From Euclidia mi (lineage: Eukaryota; Arthropoda; Insecta; Lepidoptera; Erebidae), in the NCBI GenBank assembly GCA_944739405.2, contig OX123183.2, positions 95,184,729 through 95,248,728 of the forward strand: a stretch of DNA of 64,000 nt, in the 5' to 3' direction. The notes under the pieces are model-generated. The model was not told where the DNA came from, did not search any database, and saw only the letters and a program-made list of their open reading frames with translations. Each line of letters opens with the position of its first letter. Position 1 is the stretch's first letter. A program made the translations under genes and the position numbers. Of this stretch, positions 33,800 to 46,149 are shown one piece after another.

Positions 33800-34990
33800 C
33801 GATGTGCAGATGGAAGGATATTGACGTTTTTGCTTTGTCGTCAGACGTTGCGCGCTTCAGCTAATTAAATGCGCCAATTTGTAAGTAAAGACTGAAATTC
33901 GTTGCTTGGGTTAACGGTCTGAAGTGCTGCACATATTTAAAACTAACTTTCTGTCTCTGGAACCATGGCATTGATAGCTTGATCTTGTTGCTTGAAGGTG
34001 CCAGACATCTACATATACGTTTTGAAATACATAATTTTTAGATAGTTTATACAAATAAAGTTTAGTGACCTACTCTTCACACAAATCTTCGGCCTGGGCA
34101 AGCATCAAACGTGCAATAGATTTTGCCGAACACTAGGCCTAGTAGCTGCATCACCATTGCATTGATACTGCATTTGTATAGGTAGTCCTCAAATAGTCTC
34201 AATTGTTCACTTCGCAATTCTTATTTTGTCGCATAAAAAAACAATAACGTGTACAAAACAGATATTCTTGTATCGTAAATCAAAAGGCTGTAGGTTTTGG
34301 ATGTATACTGTGCGACTTTTTACGTAGTGGGCTTACAAAACGTTTTTATTTCAACCGGGTTAGCTTCAATCGTTCAAACCGAGGATAAAAAACAAATTCC
34401 CAGAAATATAAACTACTAAAACTCAAAATATCGTGCTGTCTCGAATTTTCAGATGTGGTGTTTTTTCCTAAAATGAATTTGTAGTACTAGGGTTGCGTCT
34501 CAAATACCGTACAAATGAGCTTAGAGTGAAATGCAATTTTACAGTCGGGATTCATTTTATCTTTTAGACCAGCTACCCTTGTCTTGTTTGCATGTAGCGA
34601 ATATGTTTATCGGATATTTGGTTGATCCCTAATTAGCTAGTTAGTTATCCGCCTAGTTAGGAATCGGGTTAGGTGTACCAGAGTAGAAATACTCTGCTAC
34701 GAATGGCGTAGTTGTTTAAACGTGACCACCTTGCCCTTAGCACTGTGTTAGGTGCTATAGTCAAAATCCAAAATTACACTTTGTGCCCATTAATTAAATA
34801 TTAATGGGCACAAATAAGTTGTAATATGACAGAGAAGACATTAAAAATCATCAGGTCCCAATGTATTAGCCACTACAATACTATACCTACAAGATTACTT
34901 TAAAGATAACAAATGTTTTTTTAAGGTTTATTGTATCTTCTCGTTATGTAACCTATACATCTTTGTTTTTCGAAATATCGGTAAAATTAC
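33800..34990. other. No gene; contains a 14-bp perfect palindrome
   Basis: Unrecognised AT-rich DNA except for the hairpin at 34781-34813. Confidence 0.5.
34781..34813. repeat. 14-bp perfect inverted repeat, 5-base loop
   Basis: Arms TTGTGCCCATTAAT (34781-34794) and complement (34800-34813) surround the loop TAAAT. No poly-U tract or gene context suggests a terminator. Confidence 0.95.
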
Positions 34991-35007
34991 TGCAATAAAT
35001 TATAATT

Positions 35008-35410
35008 ACCGAGTGGTTGACGGCATAGAATACAAGTGTCACCACCCCCTATCTTCCCGTGGGTATCGTAAGAGGCGACTAAGGGATAACACGATGCAAA
35101 TACCATCTTTGCGTAGAGACGGAAAACTCGACATCAAACCCTATACGACTACCTCGTTGGTCTCGCGGCATAAATGTGCGCGTGGGATCGGGAGGTCCCG
35201 GGTTCGATTCCTGGGTCGAGCAGAGTTATTGGGTTTTTCTATCACGAAAGTCTCAGTAACAGCACGGAGTCTGGAAATGTGCCCGGTACGGCAATAGGCT
35301 CGCCCCTTATTACGTGGGACTAAAGTATATCTGGCGAAAAGTGGGTGTAGAAATACACCTCTGCCTACCCCTTCGGGGATAAAAGGCGTGACGTTATGTA
35401 TGTATGTATG
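35008..35410 (+). mobile_element. Complete SINE (family A, long form) with 12-bp TSD
   Basis: The TSD TAAATTATAATT lies at 34996-35007 and 35411-35422. It has the same structure as the copy at 1260-1673: family C-like head, tRNA-like unit with box B GGGTTCGATTCC, body, and a tail ending GGCGTGAC and (ATGT)n. The 94-codon open frame over it, shared with that copy, is SINE sequence and not a gene. Confidence 0.87.
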
Positions 35411-35422
35411 TAAATTATAATT

Positions 35423-38400
35423 GATTAGTCTGATATTATGGTTCGTTTCACACTAAATACCACTAGCTATAAAAAAGTATTCATTACTTTACAATTCAGT
35501 CCGATAACAAAAATAACAAATTCATTCATGCTCAAAGAGTTTGATGACTTCCAGTTGACGTTATTTGTATGTAAAAAATGCCGCAAATCTAAATAAAACA
35601 TTAATGTAAATAAAATTTCAAACATGTATCCGATGTTCATGTCGGGACATTCACAATGTTCACCCATGCGTTAATGTCACTATAACCTGCCGTTTTAATT
35701 TATCTACGCAAAACCATGCATATACATCAAATACGAATCTATTGATAGAACAAATGTGGCCTAAAATAACGATTAGATTAATGTTATTCTAATCGTACTA
35801 ATATCTTATTTATAAAAAAATAGGTTAAGGTTACGCTTGATAATAAAATACAGAGTGATAAGATTATAGTCTTTAATTTTATTTTATCTGTATCGAAAGT
35901 TGCCAAATTACGCTGGGATACGTTGCGATTTAAAGCGAAACGATAGCGAACGAGGGGAAAACGTCTAGTATATGATGTTACGTTATTTGTAACATGTCAA
36001 GAGTCTGTCCGCTGCGTAACAAAATATGGATGTCATCGGTTTACACTTTGCAGTGTCGTAACGCTTTGTACTGTCACACAGCCTGTCACAGATACCGGTA
36101 TTTAGTGCTGCTATATAGTGTAAAGGTCGATACACACACATCCGCACGATTACAATCATGTTTTCCAAAACAAATTGCGTGATATTTTGATTGAAAGACA
36201 TGATACACAGAGACAGTAAACCTAAAATTTGCACAATAATCCACCTCACTTTCCAGCAAATAAATATTATAAATTATATAATTTCATGTGCACAGTATGC
36301 ACACATTCACATTGATAAATTTTGTAACACATAAATAAAAAAAGATCCTTTTCAAACATAATTACGCACAATTTTGTATGAATGAACCCTTAATTATATT
36401 AGGAAAACGGATAGAGGGTCTTGCGAACGAACTTCCCATTCACTCAATTATAATCTGTCAACAGAGCTTGTTGTTCATTCAACCCATATTTACATAATGT
36501 TTAAGGCTTATATCAATTTTAATGTGATCTATTTTGATTCATAACATTCACGACATATTGCTGTTGTGTTCTCATGAAAGTCTAATAGAGTTTTAAATTT
36601 AAATAATGTCTACGATAATAACGTTTCTTGGATTATGAAACATTCATAAACTAATAGCTGTAGACTCGATCACGATTATTAAAATAAAATCTTTAATATA
36701 TAAACATGTTTTACAATTTTTCATCATCATCTGCCTTATTTATTGCTTGACGCATTACTTTTTTCATTATGTCAAGGGTTTGGCTATATTAGTAATGTAT
36801 AGGTGTAGTAGTAGTAGTATATGTAGTATAGAGCTATAGCTCTACAATACCCATGTCATTATGTTTCTAATGACTACTTTGCCATAAAGAGGTCACTTAG
36901 CACACATTTAGCTATATGAAAACATCTCTTTGTAATTTTGCAATTCCTTTAGCCGAGTATTTTGGAGCAAATTAGGTGTGGCTTGCGTCGAACAGTGCCC
37001 CAAACTGATTGATTGATTGTGCCATAAATACGCACTGAGTTATTGTCCTTTCATTGATATTACAACACAGTGAACCCGGAAACATGGATGCTATCTATAC
37101 ACCGTACAAGTTACCGTCACAATTAGCAAAATGGACGAAGAGCGATTCTAGATAAATTACTAAAGGACAGAGAGACATAACAAAAGTATAAACATTGCTT
37201 ACACTGTAGTAAATAATCCTTAAACTGGCCTTTAGATCACAAATTACATTTTAGTAGTATGTACAAATTTTAAACCCTATATACCTATTTTTGAGATTAA
37301 AGTATCATGAATTGTTTTTTTTTACCATACATACATGAAGCTTTCACAAATTTCATACGACGCTATCCCGACCCACTTTTGAGTTATGTCTAATGCAATT
37401 GCCAACGAAATTCCCAAGTAAACAATTTTGATTAATTATATCGAGCACTAAAACGTAGGTTTTAGTGCTCGATATAAATCGCTATATGTTATAAAAGTGA
37501 GTCATTAACTGAATGCACATTAGTGTTATTTCCATAAATTTGCATAGTACTGCGGCGCTGCCGTTGTCGACATATGACGTAATTAAAACATGTTTTTAGA
37601 TGATTTATACAAATTAAACACATTGTTTTGTTTGCTCATACAGATTGTATTGTCGAATTTAGTTTACGCACTAAACGTGCGCTACGGCTGAATCTGGGCT
37701 GTGAATTTAATTTTCAGTGTTGTGTAATTTATATTTGTTGAAATTGTTATTATTGTTTATGTAATCTGCTATATAATAGGTAGTATATAATCGTTTTATT
37801 TTCCAATGAGAACATAAAGCAACATTCTTCATGTCAAAGCAACACAAAGACTACAGTATATTGCTAGATTGTTCTTGGATATAGCAGGCCGTTGCGGACA
37901 TACATTTTACTATCCTTTCTTGTGCCCTCCCAGTTATGGATATTCTTAATAAGAAAGTAGCTATGAAAATTTTTAATGTGTGTCCTTATCTGCATAGAGA
38001 ACAATTAAATATTTCGTAAAGAAAAATCTTAGAATATGCCTTCACAATACCTAATGGGCTGCAAAAAAAAAATATCAGATCGCGAGTTAATTCTACAGCA
38101 GACTTTGTCTATTTCAGAGAAGTAAATGTAAATTTTTGCTAAAAGAACAGTGTAAAGATTTTTCAAGTATTTTACGGGTAGAAAATTAGACCCAGCGTGT
38201 TCGAATTAAGTGCAAGCAACGGTAATAGGATTTTTGAATTCCCGTTTTACGCTCTCGAAAGTTGCATTATGTATGCAGAGAGGAACAATTAAACTATCTT
38301 AAGCCCCAATTACATCATTATCATGTTGTGCCGGTAAATGTTTGAGTTCGTAGCCCACCAGACGGCAGCGGCCGACATATCCATGAAATACCATCCGTAG

Positions 38401-39035
38401 CGTTTGCGACATGTCGTCTACGACGCGCCGTAGAGAGGTGCCGCTCGACCGCACATTAGTACTACCAATGATGTTCTCAAAGACTTCAGAAATCTTGTGT
38501 CATTGACTACTCAGAACTAATAAGAATACGGCGCTGCTAGCTGCTTCTGCCGTCTGTGGTTGAGTTCGAAATCAAGACCGCAGTAACAGTGTCACATCGC
38601 TACGACATTTTACCGTGACATGACGCGCCGTCGTCTGCTGCTGCTATATACGAACATATGCTGAATCTTGGCGACTTGAAACTCCAGGTTCGCTTTCTAG
38701 TATATCTAGATCTTGACAGACAATTAGTTAGTCCACGGAACGACTGGCGTGTGACCTCCATAACCCAGAAGAGAAGCCATATTCCATGACCAGAACCTTA
38801 ATATTTTATTTAAACTCTTCAGTAAAACCTCCCTATATAAAACTCGACCTTTACATGTTTGACTGGAAAACTATAAAACAAACGTAAAAAATAACTATTA
38901 AGTCGTTACCTAGATGCACATAAAGTAGAATGAGTTTCAATATGAAATCACTTTAAGATACCGTATAATATCGGACATAAAAAAGAAATACCCGATATTT
39001 AACTCAATTATATAATACTAATAAATTGGTACATA
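35423..39035. other. No recognisable gene
   Basis: AT-rich, with one long hairpin (37437-37476). A less AT-rich stretch at about 38330-38650 shows no ORF or known repeat that I can name. Confidence 0.5.
37437..37476. repeat. 18-bp perfect hairpin, 4-base loop
   Basis: Arms TATATCGAGCACTAAAAC (37437-37454) and complement (37459-37476) surround the loop GTAG. Confidence 0.96.
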
Positions 39036-39064
39036 TTAATAATAATAAATAATAATAATAATAC
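39036..39064. repeat. (TAA)n microsatellite
   Basis: AAT/TAA trinucleotide run directly upstream of the R4/Dong-like fragment. Related TAA repeats follow it at 39946-39960. Confidence 0.85.
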
Positions 39065-39069
39065 ATATA

Positions 39070-39945
39070 TGTAGCAGGGATGTATGGAAAGGCATGGAGT
39101 TGCATGGACGTTTTTATCGAGCCTTACATAGGTCTGATGTAGACTTCATGTCATCAGTTGCCTGGCTACGGTTTGGTGATCTATTTACAGAGACCGAAGG
39201 TTTTGTTTGTGCAATTATGGACGAAGTTGTCATGACGAATAACTATTATAAATAGTATATTCTGAAGGATGGGACTGTTGACATATGTCTCTCAGACATA
39301 AAGTTTCCCGTTGTTCTCGTCTTGCCAATGGCGAATACTTGCACAAACACAATCAAGTAGCCAGGATCGTCCATCAGCAGCTTGCCTTGAAATATGGCCT
39401 TGTGACCTTTGAAGTACCGTACTACAGGTATGTGCCCGATCCAGTTCTCGAAAATGGCCGTGTCACTATGTACCGGGATCGATCTATCATCACCGATCGG
39501 ACTATCGTGGCTAACAAGCCCGATATCGTGGTAATAGATCGATCAGAACGCCTTGCAATGATCGTTGATGTCACTATTCCCCATGACGAGAAACTCGTGA
39601 AGGCCGAAAAAGACAAGGAAGTCAAGTATTTGGGCCTGGCTCACGAGATTGTCGACATGTGGGATGTGGACTTGGCTCATTGCCAAGAGCCTCGACCACC
39701 ATCTCAAGAGGCTCTCGTTAGGCGGCTGGATCAAGTCCTCCATGCAGAAGTCAGTATTGTGGGACACGACGCGCATAGTTCGGAGGCTCCTCTCTCTGGA
39801 GCCCTAACCCCCGGTAGCTTGGTCCCTGTGCCCGGTACCGGTGGGTCTCCGTGGTCCTATTTTATATGGTTAAATTTTATTTTATTAAAGTGATTTAATT
39901 ATGTAAAATAAGACAGATGAATAGAGAAATAATGAATAAAGAGGA
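39070..39945 (+). pseudogene. 5'-truncated R4/Dong-like LINE with restriction-type endonuclease
   Basis: The upstream frame reads LHGRFYRALHRSDVDFMSSV and AWLRFGDLFTETEGFV and then hits a stop at about 39255. The main 202-codon frame (39285-39893) carries LANGEYLHKHN then ANKPDIVVID, AMIVDVTIPHDEKLVKAEKD and YLGLAHEIVDMW, matching a PD-(D/E)xK nuclease (PD, D, K) as found at the C-terminus of R2/R4/Dong-type LINEs. A cysteine finger expected just upstream is damaged. TAA repeats on both sides fit the known preference of Dong elements for TAA microsatellites, though the right repeat may be the tail of the adjacent SINE. Dead copy. Confidence 0.75.
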
Positions 39946-39962
39946 ATAATAATAATAATATT

Positions 39963-40206
39963 CTACCACATTCACACAACACCATCTAGTCCCAAACTAA
40001 GCAGAAGCTTGTACTATGGGTACTAGATAATGGATAAACATACATATATCCTTTTTTTTGTAAATACATACGTATTAAACATAGAAACACCCAGACCAAG
40101 ACAAACAATCATGTTCATGCACTCAAATGTTTGACTTGAGCGGGAATCGAACCCGCGACCTTCGGCGTAGCAGTCGCTTACACTCCCGCGGCGCCAACCG
40201 GTCGTC
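39963..40206 (-). mobile_element. SINE family B
   Basis: Near-identical to the copy at 22523: tRNA-like head GACGACCGGTTGGCGCCGCG, box B GGTTCGATTCCCG, body, and end GTTGTGTGAATG. It has an (ATT)n tail that abuts the 3' end of the R4/Dong-like fragment, so the two elements meet tail to tail. No clear TSD. Confidence 0.85.
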
Positions 40207-42760
40207 AAAATATCATATAACTTATGATTTTGTAATATTTTTTTCAGAAAAATTTTCTCAAGTTTGTAAGAAAAGTTCAAGTCAATTTTATAGGTGTGGA
40301 TAAGGCGTCTCCTGGTCGCGTCTGAACGGCGCCGAAAGTGACGTCATAGTGAAAGTCCGAGGTCACTGGAGCAAAGAAACAGGATAGTTCATACATTCAA
40401 GGTCCAAATACTCGCAAGACAGTTTGACATTTTGATTTCTTCACTAACTTTTTTGGCGGTATTTATTAAGGTACAATACCGATAAAAGAGGACTAACTTT
40501 TGAGGTGCGTCCGTTAATCTCAACTTGTCAAACTTAAGCCTCGGGCAAGGAGGTTTTATTGAAGGGTTAAAGTCGTTATTGCCGTGTTCTTTAAAATGTT
40601 TGATAGAATACACTGAGCCTCCGTAACTTTGAATGTCAGGGTAACATTTAATGAAGAATTTGAATATTTATAATGTTAAACTATTTTCTTTTGGAATTAA
40701 GTACAACGTACGCTTGATGGATGCGAATAGGAGACATAACAAATGTCCAGCAGTGGAATGCAATAGGCTGATTGATTGATACGTACCATACACATTTGTT
40801 GTATCTGATATTAAAATTAATGTTAATGACCACTAAAATTTAATTCCTTATGTTTTTGATTTTGGTAAACGACTGTACTCGTTTGCTACTTACTGTTACT
40901 ACTTTATCTTAACTCCGATAAATTCAACATTAAATTCCAAACGTGGCATTTATTTGCGTGGGATGGATCTACGAATAATTATAAAATCTTAATCTTTAAC
41001 TTATTAATAATTATACATGTATAGGAAAATATACAATTTAATTTATCTCTATCATTAGATCTTACGATATCTTCAATATTAATCATTTGTTTACCTTGGT
41101 ATTTTTATCACAATCACAAGATTGCTACAAAAGATTATATACTGTATCTCAGACTACAGGTGCTTTTTTGTTGATATTGTACAAAATCAGGTTAATTAAT
41201 AAATAAACAAGGTGATATTACAATCGAAATTTGAAAAACCACCTAAAATGTTATTCCTAAAACTTAAATGTTATCAAACGGGTATATCCCACCAAATAAA
41301 TAAAACAAAGTCGATATGGGAACCATACAAAAAAAAAAGACATAAAAAACCGAATAGAAGACGTCCTTCATTTTATAAGACGGTTGAAACGCAGTAAAAG
41401 AATACACGAACGTTTTAAGAACTACATAAAACATGTAGTTTTCTAGATTATTACGTTCGCAAACAACACTATTTGCCATTATAACTGTTGAAGATTTAGG
41501 TCAAAGGATTCATCCCCTATCTGTCGGGGTGCGTTGGCGACAGAATGGCGCGACGTCGAGACGCCTGTGACGTCACAAGACCAATCGATAGGGACCCAGA
41601 TGATCAGCCATACATCTCTGGAACTTGTTTACGTGTTTAGCAAAACTTGTACATTTTTTAACTGGCAACTGCGCAGCGACTTCAAGTATTATTACTGCAG
41701 AGGAAAGTATGTCTACTTGTGTGGTCTAGCGCAAACCATATAGGTAATTGTGTTGATTAGGTACTAATCAACACAATTTCTACTTCATAAAAATCTCTAC
41801 TGATGAGTTTTGTATTTCAAATTATGATTAAAGCGAGGTCTGTGTGATTGCTTGTCGTGCTAGTTTATTTTATTAACACAATTTAATTATTATTATATTA
41901 TTATTAACTTTTCGGCAATACTATAAAAAGGATGAAATGATGATGATCATGAAAACATTACGAAAACGTCACCGATATTTTATTTAAAGAAGAAATGTTA
42001 TTTTTATTTTTTATATGTTTTAAAATGGCTTTACCACTGTACAACGACTTCGTGTGTTGTGTGTATTGTTCCCTGGCGCCTACAAAAAGAGGCCTACCAA
42101 CATAAGGAGCATAAGAGCTTCATTTTCTCTTTCCCGTAATTTGGTCGCACTTCTCTACGAACGGAAAAAGTATCTCACAAGGCAGAAATCTAATTCTAAA
42201 TCATGTAGCCTTAAGACAATTTTATAAACATAAATAGGCTTAAATTTTTATATATCTTTCTACATTACAACTGCGCGCACAAACTTACTGCAACAAGCGC
42301 GGCTAACGCGAGCGTTGCGCACCCTTAACAGCGTCGCTGAGCGCACCGACTTATTTCTGTGTTCGATTAATGATTTCACAAAGGCCACTTATTGTGTAGT
42401 TAGTAAAGAGGTATCTATGTAATTTTATGTGTTAGAATATTAAGAAAAATGGTGTAACTTCTCTATCGAATTAGTATTTATTATTATAATGATGGATGTA
42501 AGTGTATGGTGTAAAATAAATAAATAAATAAATTTAATTATATGTAATTTTGTGCTTGAAGGTTCTACCGTTTAAATTGGATTTGCTCACCCGAGCACTA
42601 CCGATGCTAAGTAAATTCACTTCTAAGAGAAGCACTTAGATCAGCCGGGGGTTCAAGGTTTCTATCAAGTTTTAGATAACTAATAAACAAAGGCATATTA
42701 TATGCAGGAGGTCGCTGGATAATTGAAAGAAGTAGGTCAGTTCATACGTTGACAAAACTC
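40207..42760. other. No gene; short SINE/LINE-tail fragment at about 40735-40785
   Basis: TCCAGCAGTGGAATGCAATA followed by (GATT)n at about 40745-40785 is the end of an insect retroposon of the family C type. The remainder is unrecognised, apart from the hairpin at 41746. Confidence 0.45.
41746..41778. repeat. 15-bp perfect inverted repeat, 3-base loop
   Basis: Arms AATTGTGTTGATTAG (41746-41760) and complement (41764-41778) around GTA. Confidence 0.96.
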
Positions 42761-42763
42761 AAA

Positions 42764-42970
42764 TCTTAATATATAAAATCTTTGCGTTACTGACTGACTG
42801 ACAGACACGCTACAGCCGAAACTATTGGGCACAGGAAGCTGAAATTTGGCATGCATGTTCCTTGGGTACCGTAGGGGTGCACTAAGAAGGGATTTCCCAA
42901 AATTCCCACAAGATCGGCCAAAACTGGTAAATTTAAAAAAAATGCAGGCGTAGCTGCTGGCGTCCTCTAG
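42764..42970 (+). mobile_element. Short non-autonomous Helitron (family H1)
   Basis: Starts TCTTAATATATAAAATC after A and ends GGCGTCCTCTAG before T. The 3' hairpin GCAGGCGTAGCTGC lies about 8 bases upstream of the end. Internal ACTGACTGACTGACAGACAC and GCTGAAATTTGGCATGC text is shared with copies at 49457 and 56389. Confidence 0.8.
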
Positions 42971-42974
42971 TATA

Positions 42975-44640
42975 TTATATGATTGGTAAGCATTACATGC
43001 AAATTTTTATATCGTTCTAATCTTTTACAATATCAGTGAATTAATTACAGCTATACTTCCTTTTTTTGTAAATAGATTACGCATCGCTATACCTACACGT
43101 TTTCAATATTAAGTGAATGAAGAATAAATATTTTCAGAAATGTTAGATATAACCTAACAGTATCTTTTTTTGACAATAATCTTACAAAAATAAAATACCC
43201 GTAGAAGTTTGTGAGGATGGATGGAGGTTTTGTTACACTTGCATCCAATAACGACTGAGTATATTTGGATGAAAAATCGCAGTAATGTAGCACGTCAAAA
43301 TAACGTGTTCTTTTGACTCTTTAAGAGAGCTACCGGCTATCAGCTAGAATCTAATACATCAAGTCATACAATATCTAGATACTACAAATTTCATCCACTT
43401 GTAACGTTGGTACCCATACAAAGTAAACAACCGACTGCTCTAATTCTCATCAGAAGGTCGGTAGGTAATGAGGTTTACTGCAAAGGCTGTGCTACCAACC
43501 AGTATTGCAAGTAAGTAAATACGATTATAGGTGACGTACGAAGTGGGTTGCTCCCATATTTAACTATCGTTTCAATGTATACAGTAACGCCTATAACTTG
43601 TTTATTGGGGTGAATATGGTTATATATAAGTAACGAGCCTTTTACTCAGAACTAGTGAACATTCGTGTAACTTTTTTGGGTCTGTAGTATCTATTACAGC
43701 ACAATCATATTACATCACTTATTTTGCCATTATTTTTGGGCCTATTCACACACGGTTATTTGATATTAAACTAAGTAGAGCCTGTACTACATAAACAGAC
43801 AAATGGAAAGATAATAAAAGAAAAGAAACTATACCAGATAGATATTTGAACAGCTCGATGTATTTACAAATGACATTACAGGAATACCTACTGTATACAC
43901 AAACTTAGAAGCAGAAACGATCTTGCGACAACGACGTGAATTAGTCACCAACATAACACTTACTCTGTCAAATAATAAGAAGTAATTAAATGAGAAAATA
44001 GACCTTGAGGTTTCAATTAAGAGCAAAAATGTTCTAGCTCGGTAACGGAATTTTTTACTTTTTGAACTGGCAACTAAGAGTCGTATTTCATCTGGACCTC
44101 CTTTGTTATAAACTTCTTGGTAGGTACTTGAAAACTCAGTAGACTTAGTCGACTCTTGATTAATTACGTAATTTATGAGAATAGAAAAATATACATTATA
44201 TTCGTTTTCATCGTTTTGGTAGAGCGGAAACGTGTGTCAGTAGGTACTTGTCTATATTCATTTAACATCTGTATTTTTAAAGAGTTATTCCGCCAACTAT
44301 TCCCTGAATGTTGTATGTGTAAATGTTGTGTAATTAATTATAATTGTTTGCTTTTATTTGCAATTTTTCTTAATGTTTGTGGACATCTATTCTGATATTG
44401 CTTTGTGTATTAATATTAGAAATTAAAATACTTTGTATGGTATGTTATTATCGAACAAAACACAAAGTCTTTTCATGTGATAAAAACGAGTACCTAAGTC
44501 CTGGAATTTGTAAATCCCTGAATTGATAGGGAAAAATACTACTTGTGATAAAAATTAATAAAAATAAAATATGTGCATATGTAAACGTATTCCCTGAATG
44601 CTGATCAGGATTTTACATGTGTCTAAATACTAGATTCTGA
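42975..44640. other. No gene; decayed SINE B tail at about 43740-43810
   Basis: ATTCACAC...AAACTAAGTAGAGCCTGTAC resembles the 3' body of SINE family B (AAACTAAGCAGAGCTTGTAC). Otherwise unrecognised. Confidence 0.45.
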
Positions 44641-44647
44641 AGAAATC

Positions 44648-44918
44648 TAGACTGCCTCCATGGTCCAGTGGATAGCGTATGCGACTGCTGATCGCAGGTC
44701 CCGGCTTGAATGCCGGGGTAGCGCAAAAGTGTTACTGGATTTTTCCGAATTCTCAGTAGCAGCACGGAGTCAGACTACTCTGGTGATGTGCCCGGTAACG
44801 GCAATAGGCTCGCCCCCTATTACGTGGGACCTAAAAATTCATGGTGAAATGTGGGTGTAATATTACACCACTGCCTACCCCTTCGAGGATACAGGGGTGA
44901 GAGTCTAAAAAATCCTTT
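44648..44918 (+). mobile_element. SINE family A, short form with a different tRNA-like head
   Basis: The head CTCCATGGTCCAGTGGATAG plus the GCAGGTCCCGGCTTGAATGC box-B region differs from the head of the long forms, but the body (CAGTAGCAGCACGGAGTC, GGCAATAGGCTCGCCCC) and tail (CTGCCTACCCCTTCGAGG) are shared. A candidate 7-bp TSD AGAAATC lies at 44641-44647 and 44919-44925. The same head occurs in the copy at 61574. Confidence 0.75.
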
Positions 44919-45115
44919 AGAAATCATATCAAAAATGTACTTTGTGTCGAAAATGAACTTAAAATTTGTTTATTTTGTGTTCCAAATAATCGTAATTATG
45001 GTTTCAAATATAATAAGAGCTGCCAACTATGTTTAGTATAATAACATACTTAATATTAATAAAAGGTATACTTTTAAATATAAAATCTACTTAATCTTTT
45101 TATAAGATTTGTTTA

Positions 45116-46148
45116 TAGTCCATTGAAAATTTACATTAGGGATTGCATTTATCAGAGGACGTAATTTTATTTTACAGATGTGTAGAAAGGGCTATAGTAA
45201 AGCTTGACCCAAATTTGTGGGGTCGTACCTCTTGTCCCTCGGCCGCCATCTTGGAAAGAGTGCGGGTGCAGATGGTTTTTTTGATTATTTGGTAAACTAT
45301 TGACCGCACAAAGAATATGTGAAAGTTATTTTTGTTGCAAATTAAATTCTCTACAACTTTGGTTTTGAAACTTTTGTTATAAAGCCAAAAATAAAAGTTA
45401 TATCTTTATTATTATTGTTGTATTTTGGCATTTTTTATGTTTTATCACTATAACTGTGTTCCCAGTCTTTGAGAGAAGCCAGCCACAGGGTTTGATTAAG
45501 AGCCAGTATACAATTTTTGATGAAGAAATTAAGAGGAAAGTCACTTTTTTGTCGATAATTCATTCCCCTGTGAATTTTGATATCACTAATATCAAAGGAG
45601 TCCCCAGAACATTGCAAAAAACATTGCATTAGACATTGCAGTATCCTCTGGCTTGGCAGACTCAACTTGAGATGCCCATATTTCTTCATTGTTTTGAGTG
45701 AAAATTGGACCTTATTGTACTGCAGAGTCTCAGTTGGAAGACCAGGTCGTGTTTGGAAGAAGAAAATTCAAATCAAATGTATTATTTATTGCTATCGACG
45801 AAAAAATTACTACACATTGAAAAGAAAATTCGTTGCAAATTTCATTCGATTTTCGTTTGTAACTTTGTTATTTTTCATTTTACGGCTAAATGCTACAGAA
45901 TCAAAGTTGTAGAGAATCTAATTTGCAACAAAACATATTTTGATTTTTTTCTGTACGGCCAATAGTTTGCCAGACATACTCGAAAACCCATTTGTACCAC
46001 TCTTTTCAAGATGGCGGCAGGACAAGGGCTGCGACCCCACAAATTTGGATTTAATTTGTACCAACCACCTCTAGACATCTATAAAATAAAATTGCTTGCT
46101 CTGACAAATGCACGCTAAGCCCAAAAAAATTACATTTCAATGGACTAT
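45116..46148. mobile_element. Unclassified DNA element with long terminal inverted repeats
   Basis: The left end TAGTCCATTGAAAATTTACA and the right end ATTTCAATGGACTA are inverted copies. The inverted arms continue with gaps for about 250 bp (left to about 45410, right from about 45880), including GACCCAAATTTGTGGGGTCG and its complement near 46030. TTA flanks both ends, so the TSD may be TTA (or TA). The ~470-bp centre has an 84-codon minus-strand ORF (45689-45435) without a domain that I recognise. This is a fold-back or MITE-like non-autonomous element. Confidence 0.75.
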
Positions 46149-46149
46149 T

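Noticed and set aside
34781..34813. Transcription terminator
   Set aside because: No adjacent gene and no T-run; intrinsic terminators of this form are not expected in an insect nuclear genome.
44660..44720. tRNA gene at GGTCCAGTGGATAGC
   Set aside because: It is followed by the common SINE body and tail, and part of the cloverleaf is missing.
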